Below are positions 54,097-62,498 of a DNA stretch of 64,000 nucleotides, piece by piece. The position numbers and the translations under genes were made by a program. Below the pieces are notes generated by a model, which made no database searches, had not been told where the DNA came from, and saw only the letters and a program-made list of their open reading frames with translations. Source of the stretch: Paraburkholderia nodosa DSM 21604 (GTDB lineage Bacteria; Pseudomonadota; Gammaproteobacteria; Burkholderiales; Burkholderiaceae). The stretch is from positions 330,706 to 394,705 of the forward strand of contig NZ_JAFA01000005.1 of NCBI RefSeq assembly GCF_000519185.1, written 5' to 3'. How positions within the stretch are numbered: position 1 is the first letter of the stretch; each line of letters opens with the position of its first letter.

Positions 54097-55194
54097 TCAG
54101 GCCTTGTCCTGCACCACGCCGCGGCGGATCTGGTCGAGCTCGATCGACTCGAACAGCGCCTTGAAGTTGCCCTCGCCGAAGCCCTGGTTGCCCTTGCGCT
54201 GGATGATCTCGAAGAAGATCGGGCCGATCTGGTTCTCCGTGAAAATCTGCAGCAGCAGGTCTTCGGGCATGCCGTCGATCAGGATCTTGCGCTTCTTCAG
54301 TTCTTCCAGTGGCTCGGTGTGGCCCGGAATGCGGCGGTTCACGAGCTCGTAGTACGTGTCGATCGTGTCGAGCAGCGCGATCTCTTTGGCGCGCAGGCCA
54401 TCCACGGTGCGGTAAATGTCGTTCGTGCCGAGCGCGATGTGCTGGATGCCTTCGCCGTGATAGGCGTCGAGGTATTCCTGGATCTGGCCCGCCGTCTCGC
54501 CGCCTTCCTCGTTGATAGGGATGCGGATCTTGCCGCAGGGCGAGGTCATCGCCTTCGACTTCACGCCGGTGACCTTGCCTTCGATATCGAAGTAGCGGAT
54601 TTCGCGGAAGTTGAAGAGGCGTTCGTAGAACTCGGCCCACTCGTTCATGCGCCCGCGGTGGACGTTGTGCGTGAGGTGGTCGATATAGGTGAGGCCGTGG
54701 CCGACCGGGTTCTGCTCGGCGCCCGCGATTGGCTCGAAGTCGACGTCATAGATGCTGATGTCGCCGATGCTGCCCGGCGCCGCGCCGTTCTTGCCGCGCC
54801 AGCGGTCGACGAAATAGATCAGCGAGTCGCCAATGCCCTTGATGGCCGGAATGTTCAGCTCCATCGGGCCGGTCTTGTTGTCGAAGCCCCACGCGCCGAG
54901 TTCGAGCGCGTGCTTGTAGGCCTTGGCGGCATCCTGCACGCGGAAGGCGATCGCGCAGATCGACGGGCCGTGCAGACGCGCAAAGCGCTGGGCGAACGAA
55001 TCGGGTTCGCCGTTGACGATGAAGTTGATGTCGCCCTGACGGTAGAGCGTCACGTCCTTATGGCGATGGCGCGCGATGGCCGTGAAGCCCATGCGTTCGA
55101 ACAGTTTGCCGAGCGCCTTGGGGTCCGGCGCGGTGTATTCGATGAATTCGAAGCCGTCGGTGCCGACGGGGTTCTCCCAGTTGGGGACCTGCAT
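54097..55194 (-). CDS. hpd: 4-hydroxyphenylpyruvate dioxygenase
   Basis: 365 residues, start [20 protein letters not shown]. Two glyoxalase-like halves; iron ligands are His in [13 protein letters not shown], His in [14 protein letters not shown] and the Glu in [20 protein letters not shown], the family end block. It converts 4-hydroxyphenylpyruvate to homogentisate, the second step of tyrosine degradation. The ATG at 55194 is used; the frame above to 55281 overlaps the promoter of the divergent AsnC-type gene, which lies 140 bases away and probably regulates it. Confidence 0.97.
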   Translation of the reverse strand: MQVPNWENPVGTDGFEFIEYTAPDPKALGKLFERMGFTAIARHRHKDVTLYRQGDINFIVNGEPDSFAQRFARLHGPSICAIAFRVQDAAKAYKHALELGAWGFDNKTGPMELNIPAIKGIGDSLIYFVDRWRGKNGAAPGSIGDISIYDVDFEPIAGAEQNPVGHGLTYIDHLTHNVHRGRMNEWAEFYERLFNFREIRYFDIEGKVTGVKSKAMTSPCGKIRIPINEEGGETAGQIQEYLDAYHGEGIQHIALGTNDIYRTVDGLRAKEIALLDTIDTYYELVNRRIPGHTEPLEELKKRKILIDGMPEDLLLQIFTENQIGPIFFEIIQRKGNQGFGEGNFKALFESIELDQIRRGVVQDKA

Positions 55195-55334
55195 GGTTGT
55201 CTCCTGGCTGATGTAGATCAGATTTCGTGTTGGACAGTGTAGTCCGCCGTATTGGGAGAAAACTTGCGAGTTGGGTCGCATTGCCGTCGATCTGCGCTAT
55301 AAACTGCCTTGAATGAATGTTCGGAAGGCAGAAA

Positions 55335-55829
55335 ATGGCAAGCATCGAATTGGACGCGATCGATCGGCGCATTCTGGCGATCCTTCAGGAGAATGGCCGG
55401 CTCTCGAACCAGGAGATCGCCGAGCGCGTGAACCTCTCGCCGAGCCCGTGTTTGCGGCGCATCCGGCGGCTGGAGGAAAGCGGCGTGATTCGCAGCTACG
55501 TGGCGCTGCTCGATGCGCAGAAGCTGGGCCTCGACCTGCTCGCCTACGTGAACGTGCGGCTGGAAAAGCGTGGGCCGACGGCGGCGGGGCGCGAAGGCGT
55601 GACGCACGCCGAGCTGTTTCGTGCGGCGGTGCAGACCTGGCCGGAGGTGGTGGCCTGCCACGCGATGACGGGCGACATGGATTTCCTGCTGCGCGTGCAG
55701 GTGGAGGATATGGCGCACTTCTCGCGCTTCGTGCAGGACCAGTTGCTGCACCATCCTTCGGTGATCGACGTGAAGTCCAGCTTTTCGCTCGACACGTTCA
55801 AGGAAACGACGGCTTTGCCGATCCGCTGA
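55335..55829 (+). CDS. Lrp/AsnC-family transcriptional regulator
   Basis: 164 residues. The N-terminal HTH is IELDAIDRRILAILQENGRL, SNQEIAERVNLSPSPCLRRI and RRLEESGVIRSYVALLDAQK; the C-terminal RAM ligand domain has EVVACHAMTGDMDFLLRVQV. It is divergent from hpd, so it likely controls aromatic amino acid catabolism with a phenylalanine/tyrosine-type effector (inference). GGAAGG precedes the ATG at 55335. Terminator follows. Confidence 0.92.
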   Translation: MASIELDAIDRRILAILQENGRLSNQEIAERVNLSPSPCLRRIRRLEESGVIRSYVALLDAQKLGLDLLAYVNVRLEKRGPTAAGREGVTHAELFRAAVQTWPEVVACHAMTGDMDFLLRVQVEDMAHFSRFVQDQLLHHPSVIDVKSSFSLDTFKETTALPIR

Positions 55830-55855
55830 CTGCGCGGCACTGTGCAGCAGACGCA

Positions 55856-55882
55856 AAAAAAAGCGGCCGAAGCCGCTTTTTC
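55856..55882. terminator. Bidirectional terminator
   Basis: AAAGCGGC-CGAA-GCCGCTTT with A-run before and T-run after; between the AsnC-type and convergent GNAT genes. Confidence 0.88.
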
Positions 55883-55912
55883 AGTGCATCAGTCTGTCCC
55901 GAAGGGCAGGAG

Positions 55913-56578
55913 TCACGCCGCGACAGCCTGCGGCAGGATCGATTCCATCAGCTTGCTGGCCTGGCGCGCCTGACGCTTGAGCGCGTAGTCGAACACGGCG
56001 GCTTGTTCCTGGAGCATTTCGGCGATGATGCTGCTCTGGTCGGCCGGCTCGAGCGAGAGATAGGCGTCGGCTTCGCCGTAGGCGTACTCGATCTTCATGC
56101 CCGACTTCTTCGCGATGTGCATCATCGTCGAGTTGCGCGACAGGCAGTGCATGTAGAGCGTGGTGACGTGCGTGTTGCGGCTGCGGATGGCGGCGCGCTC
56201 GAACAGCTTCGAGCCGATGCCCTGGCCGCGCGCGCTTTCCAGCACCGACACGCCGAACTCGGCCGTGCGGCCGTTGCCGTCCGCCGGCAGGTAGGCCAGA
56301 TGGCCGACGCCCACGAGTTGCAGCTGATGGTTGAACACGCCGAACACGGTGTCGCGCGTGAAGTCCATCGAGCGCACGTACTTTTCGATCACGTGGTCCG
56401 GCGCGGCCTGGCCGAAGCGCAGCAGGCGGTCATCGCTGTCGAGCGTGAGAAAGTGCGCGAGCAGGCGTTCGCGGTCTGCCGAGGTGAGCACTCGCACCAT
56501 GACGGGCGCATGTCCGGACGTCAGCGGACGAGCGGACGATATGATCGGCACGTTGGCTTGGGTCGAAAGCGGGTTCAT
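55913..56578 (-). CDS. GNAT-family N-acetyltransferase
   Basis: 221 residues. VMVRVLTSADRERLLAHFLT begins the fold; acetyl-CoA binding is in AEFGVSVLESARGQGIGSKL (the R/Q-x-x-G-x-G/A motif), then SRNSTMMHIAKKSGMKIEYA. The C-terminal helical tail (residues ~175-221) is an extension. AAGGAG precedes the ATG at 56578 by eight bases. Substrate unknown. It is part of the hpd-paa neighbourhood conserved in Burkholderia but not obviously aromatic. Confidence 0.9.
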   Translation of the reverse strand: MNPLSTQANVPIISSARPLTSGHAPVMVRVLTSADRERLLAHFLTLDSDDRLLRFGQAAPDHVIEKYVRSMDFTRDTVFGVFNHQLQLVGVGHLAYLPADGNGRTAEFGVSVLESARGQGIGSKLFERAAIRSRNTHVTTLYMHCLSRNSTMMHIAKKSGMKIEYAYGEADAYLSLEPADQSSIIAEMLQEQAAVFDYALKRQARQASKLMESILPQAVAA

Positions 56579-56645
56579 GGTGGGTTCTCCTTAAAATGCA
56601 TGCCGCATGATGCAGCGCAAAACGCATTCTAGCGGAAACCCTGGG

Positions 56646-56672
56646 TGCACTCTAGGGAAAACCCGGAGTGCA
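56646..56672. repeat. Inverted repeat upstream of the GNAT gene
   Basis: TGCACTC (56646-56652) and GAGTGCA (56666-56672) enclose GGGAAAACCC. About 70 bases upstream of the GNAT start, followed by an AT-rich stretch (56691-56738). Possible operator; nothing else is recognisable in 56579-56842. Confidence 0.45.
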
Positions 56673-56842
56673 AATTTGAGTGTTGCGCCTAATTAATAAA
56701 AATATAAGCGCAAGCGATTGATTATTAACGTTTATTCAGAAGTGGTCGTTTGACGTGTCAACTGTTGCCCTGACGCATCATGTCGCACTGCAGCAATCCG
56801 ACCCGAAAATTTCTACCGCCCGGAGCACCGTCCAGGCAATCT

Positions 56843-57445
56843 TCAGGCGCCCTTCAGGCCGTGATCGACCATGGCGATCACCTGCTCGGCGAAGTCGCGA
56901 TAGCCCATGCGGCCACCGGGCTTGAGCCACGTAAACGTCCAGTTGATCATGCCGAACACCATCATCGTCAGCGCGGTCTGGTTTTCGCTCGTGACCTGGC
57001 CTGGGTACGCGCGCGCGAGCTGGCGCGTAAAGGCGGCGACCACGTCGCGCTGGCGGTTCAGGATGATCTCGCGCTGGGCGTCCACGAGGTATTTGACGTC
57101 GTTCAGGAGCGCCACGTGGCGGCTGTGCGAGGTTTCGTACTCGGCGAGAAACGCGCGAATCAGCGCCGCGAAGCATTCGCGCTCGTCGTGGCCGCGCCGC
57201 TGGCTCGCGCCTTCCACCTCCGCGATGATCAGCATGAGCCGCTTGGTGTAGCGATCGAGCAGATCGAAGAGGATCGCTTCCTTGCTCTCGTAATAGTGAT
57301 AGAGCCGCGCCTTCGAGGTGCCGCTGGCGGCCGCGAGATCCGACATCGAGGTGCTCGGGTAGCTCGTCTGCGCGAATTTGGCGGCGGCGAGTTCGAGGAT
57401 CTGGTCGCGTTGGGTTTCGTGGTCGGGCGCTCGGGTGCGTGCCAT
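56843..57445 (-). CDS. paaR: TetR-family repressor of phenylacetate catabolism
   Basis: 200 residues. The N-terminal TetR HTH is QILELAAAKFAQTSYPSTSM, SDLAAASGTSKARLYHYYES and KEAILFDLLDRYTKRL. The C-terminal half is the ligand domain. It is the last gene of the block paaABCDE-DUF1835-paaR, six bases after the DUF1835 stop. In Burkholderia and relatives PaaR represses paa genes and is released by phenylacetyl-CoA; the perfect palindrome 62278-62291 in the paaA promoter is its expected target. Confidence 0.9.
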   Translation of the reverse strand: MARTRAPDHETQRDQILELAAAKFAQTSYPSTSMSDLAAASGTSKARLYHYYESKEAILFDLLDRYTKRLMLIIAEVEGASQRRGHDERECFAALIRAFLAEYETSHSRHVALLNDVKYLVDAQREIILNRQRDVVAAFTRQLARAYPGQVTSENQTALTMMVFGMINWTFTWLKPGGRMGYRDFAEQVIAMVDHGLKGA

Positions 57446-57451
57446 GGGAAT

Positions 57452-58276
57452 TCAGCGGGGGAGGGAAAGGTGCGCGGCGGTTTGCGGCAGCGGCGGACGC
57501 GCGGCGCGCGCGGCAGCGGCGAGCGGGGCGCAGGCGGCGCACATGTCGTCGCGCAGGCGCAGTTCTTCAGCCGCGCACAGTTCGCGCAGGCGCCACAGCA
57601 CGACCGGCTCGCCAACCGTGAAGCCGGCGCCGCCACGCGTGAGCGCGGCCCCGAGCACGTCGCTGGCGAGCCAGGATGCGCCCGCCGGACGGTCTTCATG
57701 GGCGTCGAGCACGTCGAGGATCATGGCGTCGAGGTCGCTCCATGTGCCGCTCGTAAAGGTGTTGTCGCGCCAGCGGCGCGTCTCGCCGTTGGCGAACTTG
57801 GCTTCCTGCCACTCCAGCGCGAGACGCGCGATGCGCAGCACCGAGATCGGCGCGGCGTCGGGCAAGCGCGCCTCGATGCAGGCTGCAGCGTTCGGGCCCG
57901 AAATTTCGTCGACAGTGAGGCGCACTTCGTTCAAGCGCTGCGGGACGTCGCGCAAGCGGTAGCAGACGCGCCGCAGCGCGAGCTGGTGGGCGGCGTCGTG
58001 CGTGTGCCAGATCAGCACATGGGAGTCGTCGGCTTCGAGCGCATTCAGCGCCGCGCAGTCGTCGTGTGCAAGGGCTGGTGGCGCATCGCCGAGACGCTCC
58101 CAGAAGGCGGCGCGTTGCGCCACGCCGGGGTCGCCCGCCACGTCGATGTCGCGCAATGGGCCTACCGTCAGATCATCGCGCAGGGCGATCACGCGGTCCG
58201 GACGGCCTGCCGCTTCGAGAGCCTGACGTAGCGCCGTCACGGCCGGCTCGCCGTAAATGAGGTGAATCGTGGTCAT
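57452..58276 (-). CDS. DUF1835 / DUF3658 domain protein
   Basis: 274 residues starting MTTIHLIYGEPAVTALRQAL. The N-terminal half (VIALRDDLTVGPLRDIDVAG, AFWERLGD, VLIWHTHDAAHQLALRRVCY) fits DUF1835; the C-terminal half (GGAGFTVGEPVVLWRLRELC) fits DUF3658. No function is known. It lies between paaE and paaR on the same strand, an order also found in Burkholderia cenocepacia, which points to a link with phenylacetate control. The ATG at 58276 matches the family start. Confidence 0.85.
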   Translation of the reverse strand: MTTIHLIYGEPAVTALRQALEAAGRPDRVIALRDDLTVGPLRDIDVAGDPGVAQRAAFWERLGDAPPALAHDDCAALNALEADDSHVLIWHTHDAAHQLALRRVCYRLRDVPQRLNEVRLTVDEISGPNAAACIEARLPDAAPISVLRIARLALEWQEAKFANGETRRWRDNTFTSGTWSDLDAMILDVLDAHEDRPAGASWLASDVLGAALTRGGAGFTVGEPVVLWRLRELCAAEELRLRDDMCAACAPLAAAARAARPPLPQTAAHLSLPR

Positions 58277-58330
58277 CGACAACTCGTTGCGTTCACGCTG
58301 AACGCCCTGTAAGCCCGAAAGCACGCTAAT

Positions 58331-58387
58331 AACAAAAGGAGCCGCCCGCGGGTGTCGCAGCGCTGCGCTGCAACACCGACGGGCGGC
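58331..58387 (-). terminator. Likely terminator of the paa operon
   Basis: On the minus strand CGGGCGGC... folds with GCCGCCCG in a ~47-base imperfect hairpin (58341-58387), followed by TCCTTTTGTT (58340-58331). Confidence 0.6.
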
Positions 58388-58441
58388 CCCTAGTGTAAGC
58401 GGATCGCCTGCAGGCCGAAAGCGTGCTGTTGCTCTAACGCC

Positions 58442-59530
58442 TTAACGTTCGTCGAAACTCACGACCACGCGCTCGCTCACCGGATGACACTGGCAGGTGA
58501 GCACGAAGCCGTCCTTCACCTCCTGCTCCTCGAGCGTGTAGTTCTTGTCCATCTTCACCTCGCCTTCGAGCACCTTGGCGCGGCAGGTGCAGCACACGCC
58601 GCCCTTGCACGCGTAAGGCAGCGCCAGACCCGCCTTCAGGCCGACGTCGAGCAGGCTCACGCCCTCGTACGGCAGACGCATTTTGCGCTTCTTGCCGTCG
58701 ATGACGATCTCGAGGTCGGCGGCCGGCGTGTTTTCGGTGATCTCGACATTCGGCACGCCCGCCTGCGGCAGCGGCGAGCCGAAGCGCTCCACGTGCACCT
58801 TTTGCGGCGGCACGCCCGCGTCCTTGAACGCGGCTTCGGCGGCGTCCATCATCGGGCCGGGGCCGCAGATGAAGGCTTCGTCGATCTCGTCGGCGGGCAC
58901 CAGCGTTTCGAGGAACGCCGCGCACTTGGCCTGATCGAGCACGCCGTTGAAGAGCTCGACGTCCTGCAGGTCGTCCGAGAGCACGTGGTAAAGGCGGAAG
59001 CGGCTCATGAAGCGGTTCTTCAGGTCCTCCAGCTCTTCGGCGAACATGATCGCGTCGACGCTGCGGTTGCCGTACACGAGCGTGAACTCACTGCGCGGCT
59101 CCGTTTCGAGCGTCGTCTTGATGATCGCGAGCACGGGCGTGATGCCCGAGCCGCCCGAGAAGGCCATGTAGTGCTTGCCGTGCTCGGCGTTCAGGTGCGT
59201 GAAGAAGCGGCCATCGGGCGTCATCACGTCGATCTCGTGGCCGGGCGCGAGCTGCTCGAACGCGAAGTTCGAAAAACGCCCGCCGCGCACGCGCTTGATG
59301 CCGATACGCAGCTCGCCATCGCGGTCGTAGTCGGTCACGCCCACGCAGATCGAGTACGAACGGCGCGTTTCCTCGCCGTCGATGTGCGTCTTGAGCGTGA
59401 CAAACTGCCCCTGGGTGAAGCGAAACGCCTCGCGCAGCTCGGGCGGGACTTCGAAAGCGACAGAGACCGCGTCCGCGGTTTCGGGCCGCACTTCGCGGAT
59501 GCGCAGCGAATGGAATTGCGGAGTGGCCAT
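58442..59530 (-). CDS. paaE: Phenylacetyl-CoA epoxidase reductase subunit PaaE
   Basis: 362 residues. FNR-like FAD domain (TRRSYSICVGVTDYDRDGEL), NAD domain (YMAFSGGSGITPVLAIIKTT, FICGPGPMMDAAEAAF), then a plant-type 2Fe-2S ferredoxin with LPYACKGGVCCTCRAKVLEG and CQCHPVSERVVVSFDER. It passes electrons from NADPH to the di-iron PaaA subunit. It starts at ATG 59530, one base after the paaD stop (59532), and overlaps nothing else. Confidence 0.97.
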   Translation of the reverse strand: MATPQFHSLRIREVRPETADAVSVAFEVPPELREAFRFTQGQFVTLKTHIDGEETRRSYSICVGVTDYDRDGELRIGIKRVRGGRFSNFAFEQLAPGHEIDVMTPDGRFFTHLNAEHGKHYMAFSGGSGITPVLAIIKTTLETEPRSEFTLVYGNRSVDAIMFAEELEDLKNRFMSRFRLYHVLSDDLQDVELFNGVLDQAKCAAFLETLVPADEIDEAFICGPGPMMDAAEAAFKDAGVPPQKVHVERFGSPLPQAGVPNVEITENTPAADLEIVIDGKKRKMRLPYEGVSLLDVGLKAGLALPYACKGGVCCTCRAKVLEGEVKMDKNYTLEEQEVKDGFVLTCQCHPVSERVVVSFDER

Positions 59531-59531
59531 A

Positions 59532-60065
59532 TCAGTACGGTTTGAAGTAGTCGAAGGGTTCGCGGCAGTCGATGCAGCGGTAGAGCGCCTTGCACGCGGT
59601 CGAGCCGAACTGCGCGAGGCGCTCGGTGTGCTGCGAGCCGCAGTGCGGGCAGGCGGGCGCGGGCAACGGCTTCGGTTTCGCGATGAAGGTGATCGGCTGT
59701 TCGGCCGATTGCGGCGCTGAGCCGCAGTTGCCCGTGGGCGGCGCGATGCCATAGGCGCGCAACTTCTCGCGCGCTTCGTCGGTGATCCAGTCGGTGGTCC
59801 ACGCGGGCGTCAGGGTCGTCGCGATGCGGTAGGGCGCGAGCGCGGCGGCGTCGAGCGCGTGCGCGACGTCCTCCGCGATCTGCGACATCGCCGGGCAGCC
59901 GGAGTAGGTGGGCGTGATGACCACTTCGATCTGGCCGTCGTCGGCGCGGCGCACGTCGCGCAGAATGCCCAGTTCGCGGATCGACACGACCGGAATCTCC
60001 GGATCGGGCACCGATTCCAGCACTTCCCAGGCGCGTTCGAGCGCGTGATCTGCCGTTGCTTGCAT
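59532..60065 (-). CDS. paaD: Phenylacetyl-CoA epoxidase subunit PaaD
   Basis: 177 residues. VPDPEIPVVSIRELGILRDV is the MIP18/DUF59 domain; VVITPTYSGCPAMSQIAEDV is the conserved core. The C-terminus is a zinc-ribbon (CPHCGSQHTERLAQFGSTAC ending CIDCREPFDYFKPY). PaaD is thought to mature the iron-sulfur or di-iron sites of the epoxidase. Start at 60065 (MQATADHALERAW); the larger upstream frame overlaps paaC and is a shadow. Confidence 0.95.
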   Translation of the reverse strand: MQATADHALERAWEVLESVPDPEIPVVSIRELGILRDVRRADDGQIEVVITPTYSGCPAMSQIAEDVAHALDAAALAPYRIATTLTPAWTTDWITDEAREKLRAYGIAPPTGNCGSAPQSAEQPITFIAKPKPLPAPACPHCGSQHTERLAQFGSTACKALYRCIDCREPFDYFKPY

Positions 60066-60094
60066 CGTGACTTCCTCTGTTCCTGCGGGGGTGC

Positions 60095-60901
60095 TTACCA
60101 GCGCGCGTCCGGGTGCTGGCGCGCGAGGCTCTGCATCTCGGCCAGCACGAAACCCATGTGCTCCGAGTGCTCGCCGTGCTTGCCGGTCGTGATGTGGAAC
60201 ACCTGCGCGGGCAGCGTGAGCGTGGCTTCCTCGAGCGCGGCTTCCACGTCGGCGCGCCACGCGGCTTCGAACTGCGCCGTAAGCGGTGCGATGCCGGCTT
60301 CGGCCACAGCCGCTTCCACGGCGTCGGTGCTGAAGAATTCCCGCGTGTACGGCATCAGCCAGTCGAGCGCGGCCTGGGCGCGGCTGTGCGACTCATCGGT
60401 GCCGTCGCCGAAACGGATCAGCCACTCGCGCGCATGGTGCACGTGGTAGCGCGTTTCCTTGATCGAGCGCTCGGCGATCGCGGCCAGCTGCGGGTCGGCG
60501 GAGCGCAGCAGCGCGGTCCACAGATGCTCCATCAGCGTGGCGTAGAGGAAGTTGCGCACGATCGTCACGGCGTAGTCGTTGGCCGAATGCGTCGTGCCGG
60601 CGAGCGGGCCGAAATGCGGCAGTTCTGCGAGCGTGTAGTTCGCGAACTCGCGCTCGGCGCGGAAGTAGGCGTAGTCGTCCTCGGTGCGCTCGCGGCCGGT
60701 GAGGGCCTTTTCGAGCGTGGCGGCATGCGTGTAGAGCAGGCGCGCCTGACCGATCAGGTCCAGGCTCATGTTGGCGAGCGCGATGTCTTCTTCGAGGATC
60801 GGGCCGTGGCCGCACCATTCCGTATTGCGCTGACCGAGGATCAGCGCCGTATCGGCGAGGCGCAGCACGTACGCGAGTTGTTCAGGCGTGGGCGTCGTCA
60901 T
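60095..60901 (-). CDS. paaC: Phenylacetyl-CoA epoxidase subunit PaaC
   Basis: 268 residues. A ferritin-like structural partner of PaaA without a di-iron site: LAYVLRLADTALILGQRNTE, WCGHGPILEEDIALANMSLD, RNFLYATLMEHLWTALL and KETRYHVHHAREWLIRFGDG are family blocks. It forms the PaaAC heterodimer. Confidence 0.97.
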   Translation of the reverse strand: MTTPTPEQLAYVLRLADTALILGQRNTEWCGHGPILEEDIALANMSLDLIGQARLLYTHAATLEKALTGRERTEDDYAYFRAEREFANYTLAELPHFGPLAGTTHSANDYAVTIVRNFLYATLMEHLWTALLRSADPQLAAIAERSIKETRYHVHHAREWLIRFGDGTDESHSRAQAALDWLMPYTREFFSTDAVEAAVAEAGIAPLTAQFEAAWRADVEAALEEATLTLPAQVFHITTGKHGEHSEHMGFVLAEMQSLARQHPDARW

Positions 60902-60910
60902 GTTGCGCTC

Positions 60911-61195
60911 TTACATGTGGTTGACTTCGTCGGGCAGCGTGTAGAACGTCGGGTGGCGATAGATCTTGTCGCCGGCCGGCTCGAAGAGCTCGGCCTTTTC
61001 GTTCGGATCCGATGCCGTGATTGCCGACGACGGCACCACCCAGATGCTCACGCCTTCCTGGCGGCGCGTGTAGACGTCGCGCGCCATGCGCAGCGCCATC
61101 GAGGCGTCGGAGGCGTGCAGGCTGCCACAGTGCTTGTGGTCGAGGCCCTGCTTGCTACGCACGAACACTTCCCAGATCGGCCATTCCTTGTTCAT
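60911..61195 (-). CDS. paaB: Phenylacetyl-CoA epoxidase subunit PaaB
   Basis: 94 residues, starting MNKEWPIWEVFVRSKQGLDH, with HCGSLHASDASMALRMARDV and GVSIWVVPSSAITA, the whole PaaB domain. It bridges PaaAC and PaaE in the multicomponent monooxygenase. Start after GGAGAT-type site. Confidence 0.96.
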   Translation of the reverse strand: MNKEWPIWEVFVRSKQGLDHKHCGSLHASDASMALRMARDVYTRRQEGVSIWVVPSSAITASDPNEKAELFEPAGDKIYRHPTFYTLPDEVNHM

Positions 61196-61233
61196 CGTGG
61201 ATCTCCTTCCTTCCTGATTCATGTATGAGGTGC

Positions 61234-62232
61234 TCAAGCTGCGTGCTTTTCGGCGCGCTGACGCTGCTTTTCGGCATGGGCGAGGGCGGCTTCGCGCACC
61301 CACGCGCCTTCGTTGTGCGCCTTCACGCGCGTGCCGAGACGCTCGCGGTTGCACGGCCCGTCGCCGTTCACGACGCGCCAGAATTCTTCCCAGTCGATCG
61401 TGCCGTAGTCGTAGTGGCCGCGCTCTTCGTTCCATTTGAGATCCAGGTCGGGCAGCGTCACGCCCAGCACCTTCGCCTGCTCGACCGTCGCATCGACGAA
61501 CTTCTGGCGCAGATCGTCGTTCGAGATGCGCTTGATGCCCCATTTGGCCGACTGGTTGCTGTGGACCGAATCGGCGTCGCCCGGGCCGAACATCATCAGC
61601 ACCGGCCACCACCAGCGGTTCACAGCTTGCTGGACGAGTTCGCGCTGCGCTTCGGTGCCGCTCATCATGGCGAGCAGGGCGTCGAAGCCCTGACGCTGGT
61701 GGAACGACTCTTCCTTGCAGATGCGGATCATGGCGCGCGCGTACGGGCCGTACGTGCAGCGGCACAACGGAATCTGGTTCATGATCGCCGCGCCGTCCAC
61801 GAGCCAGCCGATCACGCCGACATCGGCCCACGTGGGCGTCGGGTAATTGAAGATGCTCGAATACTTGGCCTTGCCCGCATTCAAGGCGTCGACGAGCTGG
61901 TCGCGCGAAACGCCGAGCGTTTCCGCCGCGCTATAGAGATAGAGGCCGTGGCCCGCTTCGTCCTGCACCTTGGCGAGCAGGATTGCCTTGCGCTTGAGGC
62001 TCGGCGCACGCGAGATCCAGTTGCCTTCCGGCAGCATGCCGACGACTTCCGAGTGCGCATGCTGCGAGATCTGGCGCACGAGCGTCTTGCGATAGGCTTC
62101 GGGCATCCAGTCCTGCGGCTCGATCTTGCCGTCGGCGGCCATGATGGCGTCGAACTGCGCCTGCTCCGGCGAGGTTGCGTCCGCGTCGAGCGGAGCAACG
62201 TTGCCGGGGATGTCGAGGGATTGCGTGTACAT
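61234..62232 (-). CDS. paaA: Phenylacetyl-CoA epoxidase catalytic subunit PaaA
   Basis: 332 residues. Di-iron ligands lie in [20 protein letters not shown] (EAxH) and [20 protein letters not shown] (ExxxH-type); [20 protein letters not shown] is between them. It epoxidises the phenylacetyl-CoA ring. The start is ATG at 62232 ([14 protein letters not shown]); the longer frame to 62316 crosses the promoter and operator. First gene of paaABCDE, leftward. Confidence 0.97.
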   Translation of the reverse strand: MYTQSLDIPGNVAPLDADATSPEQAQFDAIMAADGKIEPQDWMPEAYRKTLVRQISQHAHSEVVGMLPEGNWISRAPSLKRKAILLAKVQDEAGHGLYLYSAAETLGVSRDQLVDALNAGKAKYSSIFNYPTPTWADVGVIGWLVDGAAIMNQIPLCRCTYGPYARAMIRICKEESFHQRQGFDALLAMMSGTEAQRELVQQAVNRWWWPVLMMFGPGDADSVHSNQSAKWGIKRISNDDLRQKFVDATVEQAKVLGVTLPDLDLKWNEERGHYDYGTIDWEEFWRVVNGDGPCNRERLGTRVKAHNEGAWVREAALAHAEKQRQRAEKHAA

Positions 62233-62266
62233 GGAGACGCTCTCGTCGAAGTTGGGTATGTCGCGC

Positions 62267-62294
62267 AGTATAAACCAACCGACCGGTCGGTAAA
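62267..62294 (-). promoter_or_regulatory. paaA promoter with PaaR operator
   Basis: ACCGACCGGTCGGT (62278-62291) is a perfect palindrome. On the minus strand TTTACC (62294-62289) and TATACT (62272-62267), 16 bases apart, bracket it, so a bound repressor blocks RNA polymerase. Burkholderia paa promoters are known to carry a conserved inverted repeat of this kind. Confidence 0.8.
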
Positions 62295-62498
62295 TGAATT
62301 TTTTGAGGTAGGGCAAAGAAATTCGAACCTACAGTTGAGTTTTAGTGGGGCGGCAGCGGGATTGCCTGGGATTTGTGCGCGTGGGCGGCGTGTGCGTGGG
62401 ATTTTGCGTAGGGTAGTGCGCTGGGCTGTCAGGCGGATGGAAGGCTGTGCACCGGGCCATCGGGCACAATGCGCCTTTGCCTGCGCACTCGTTCACGG

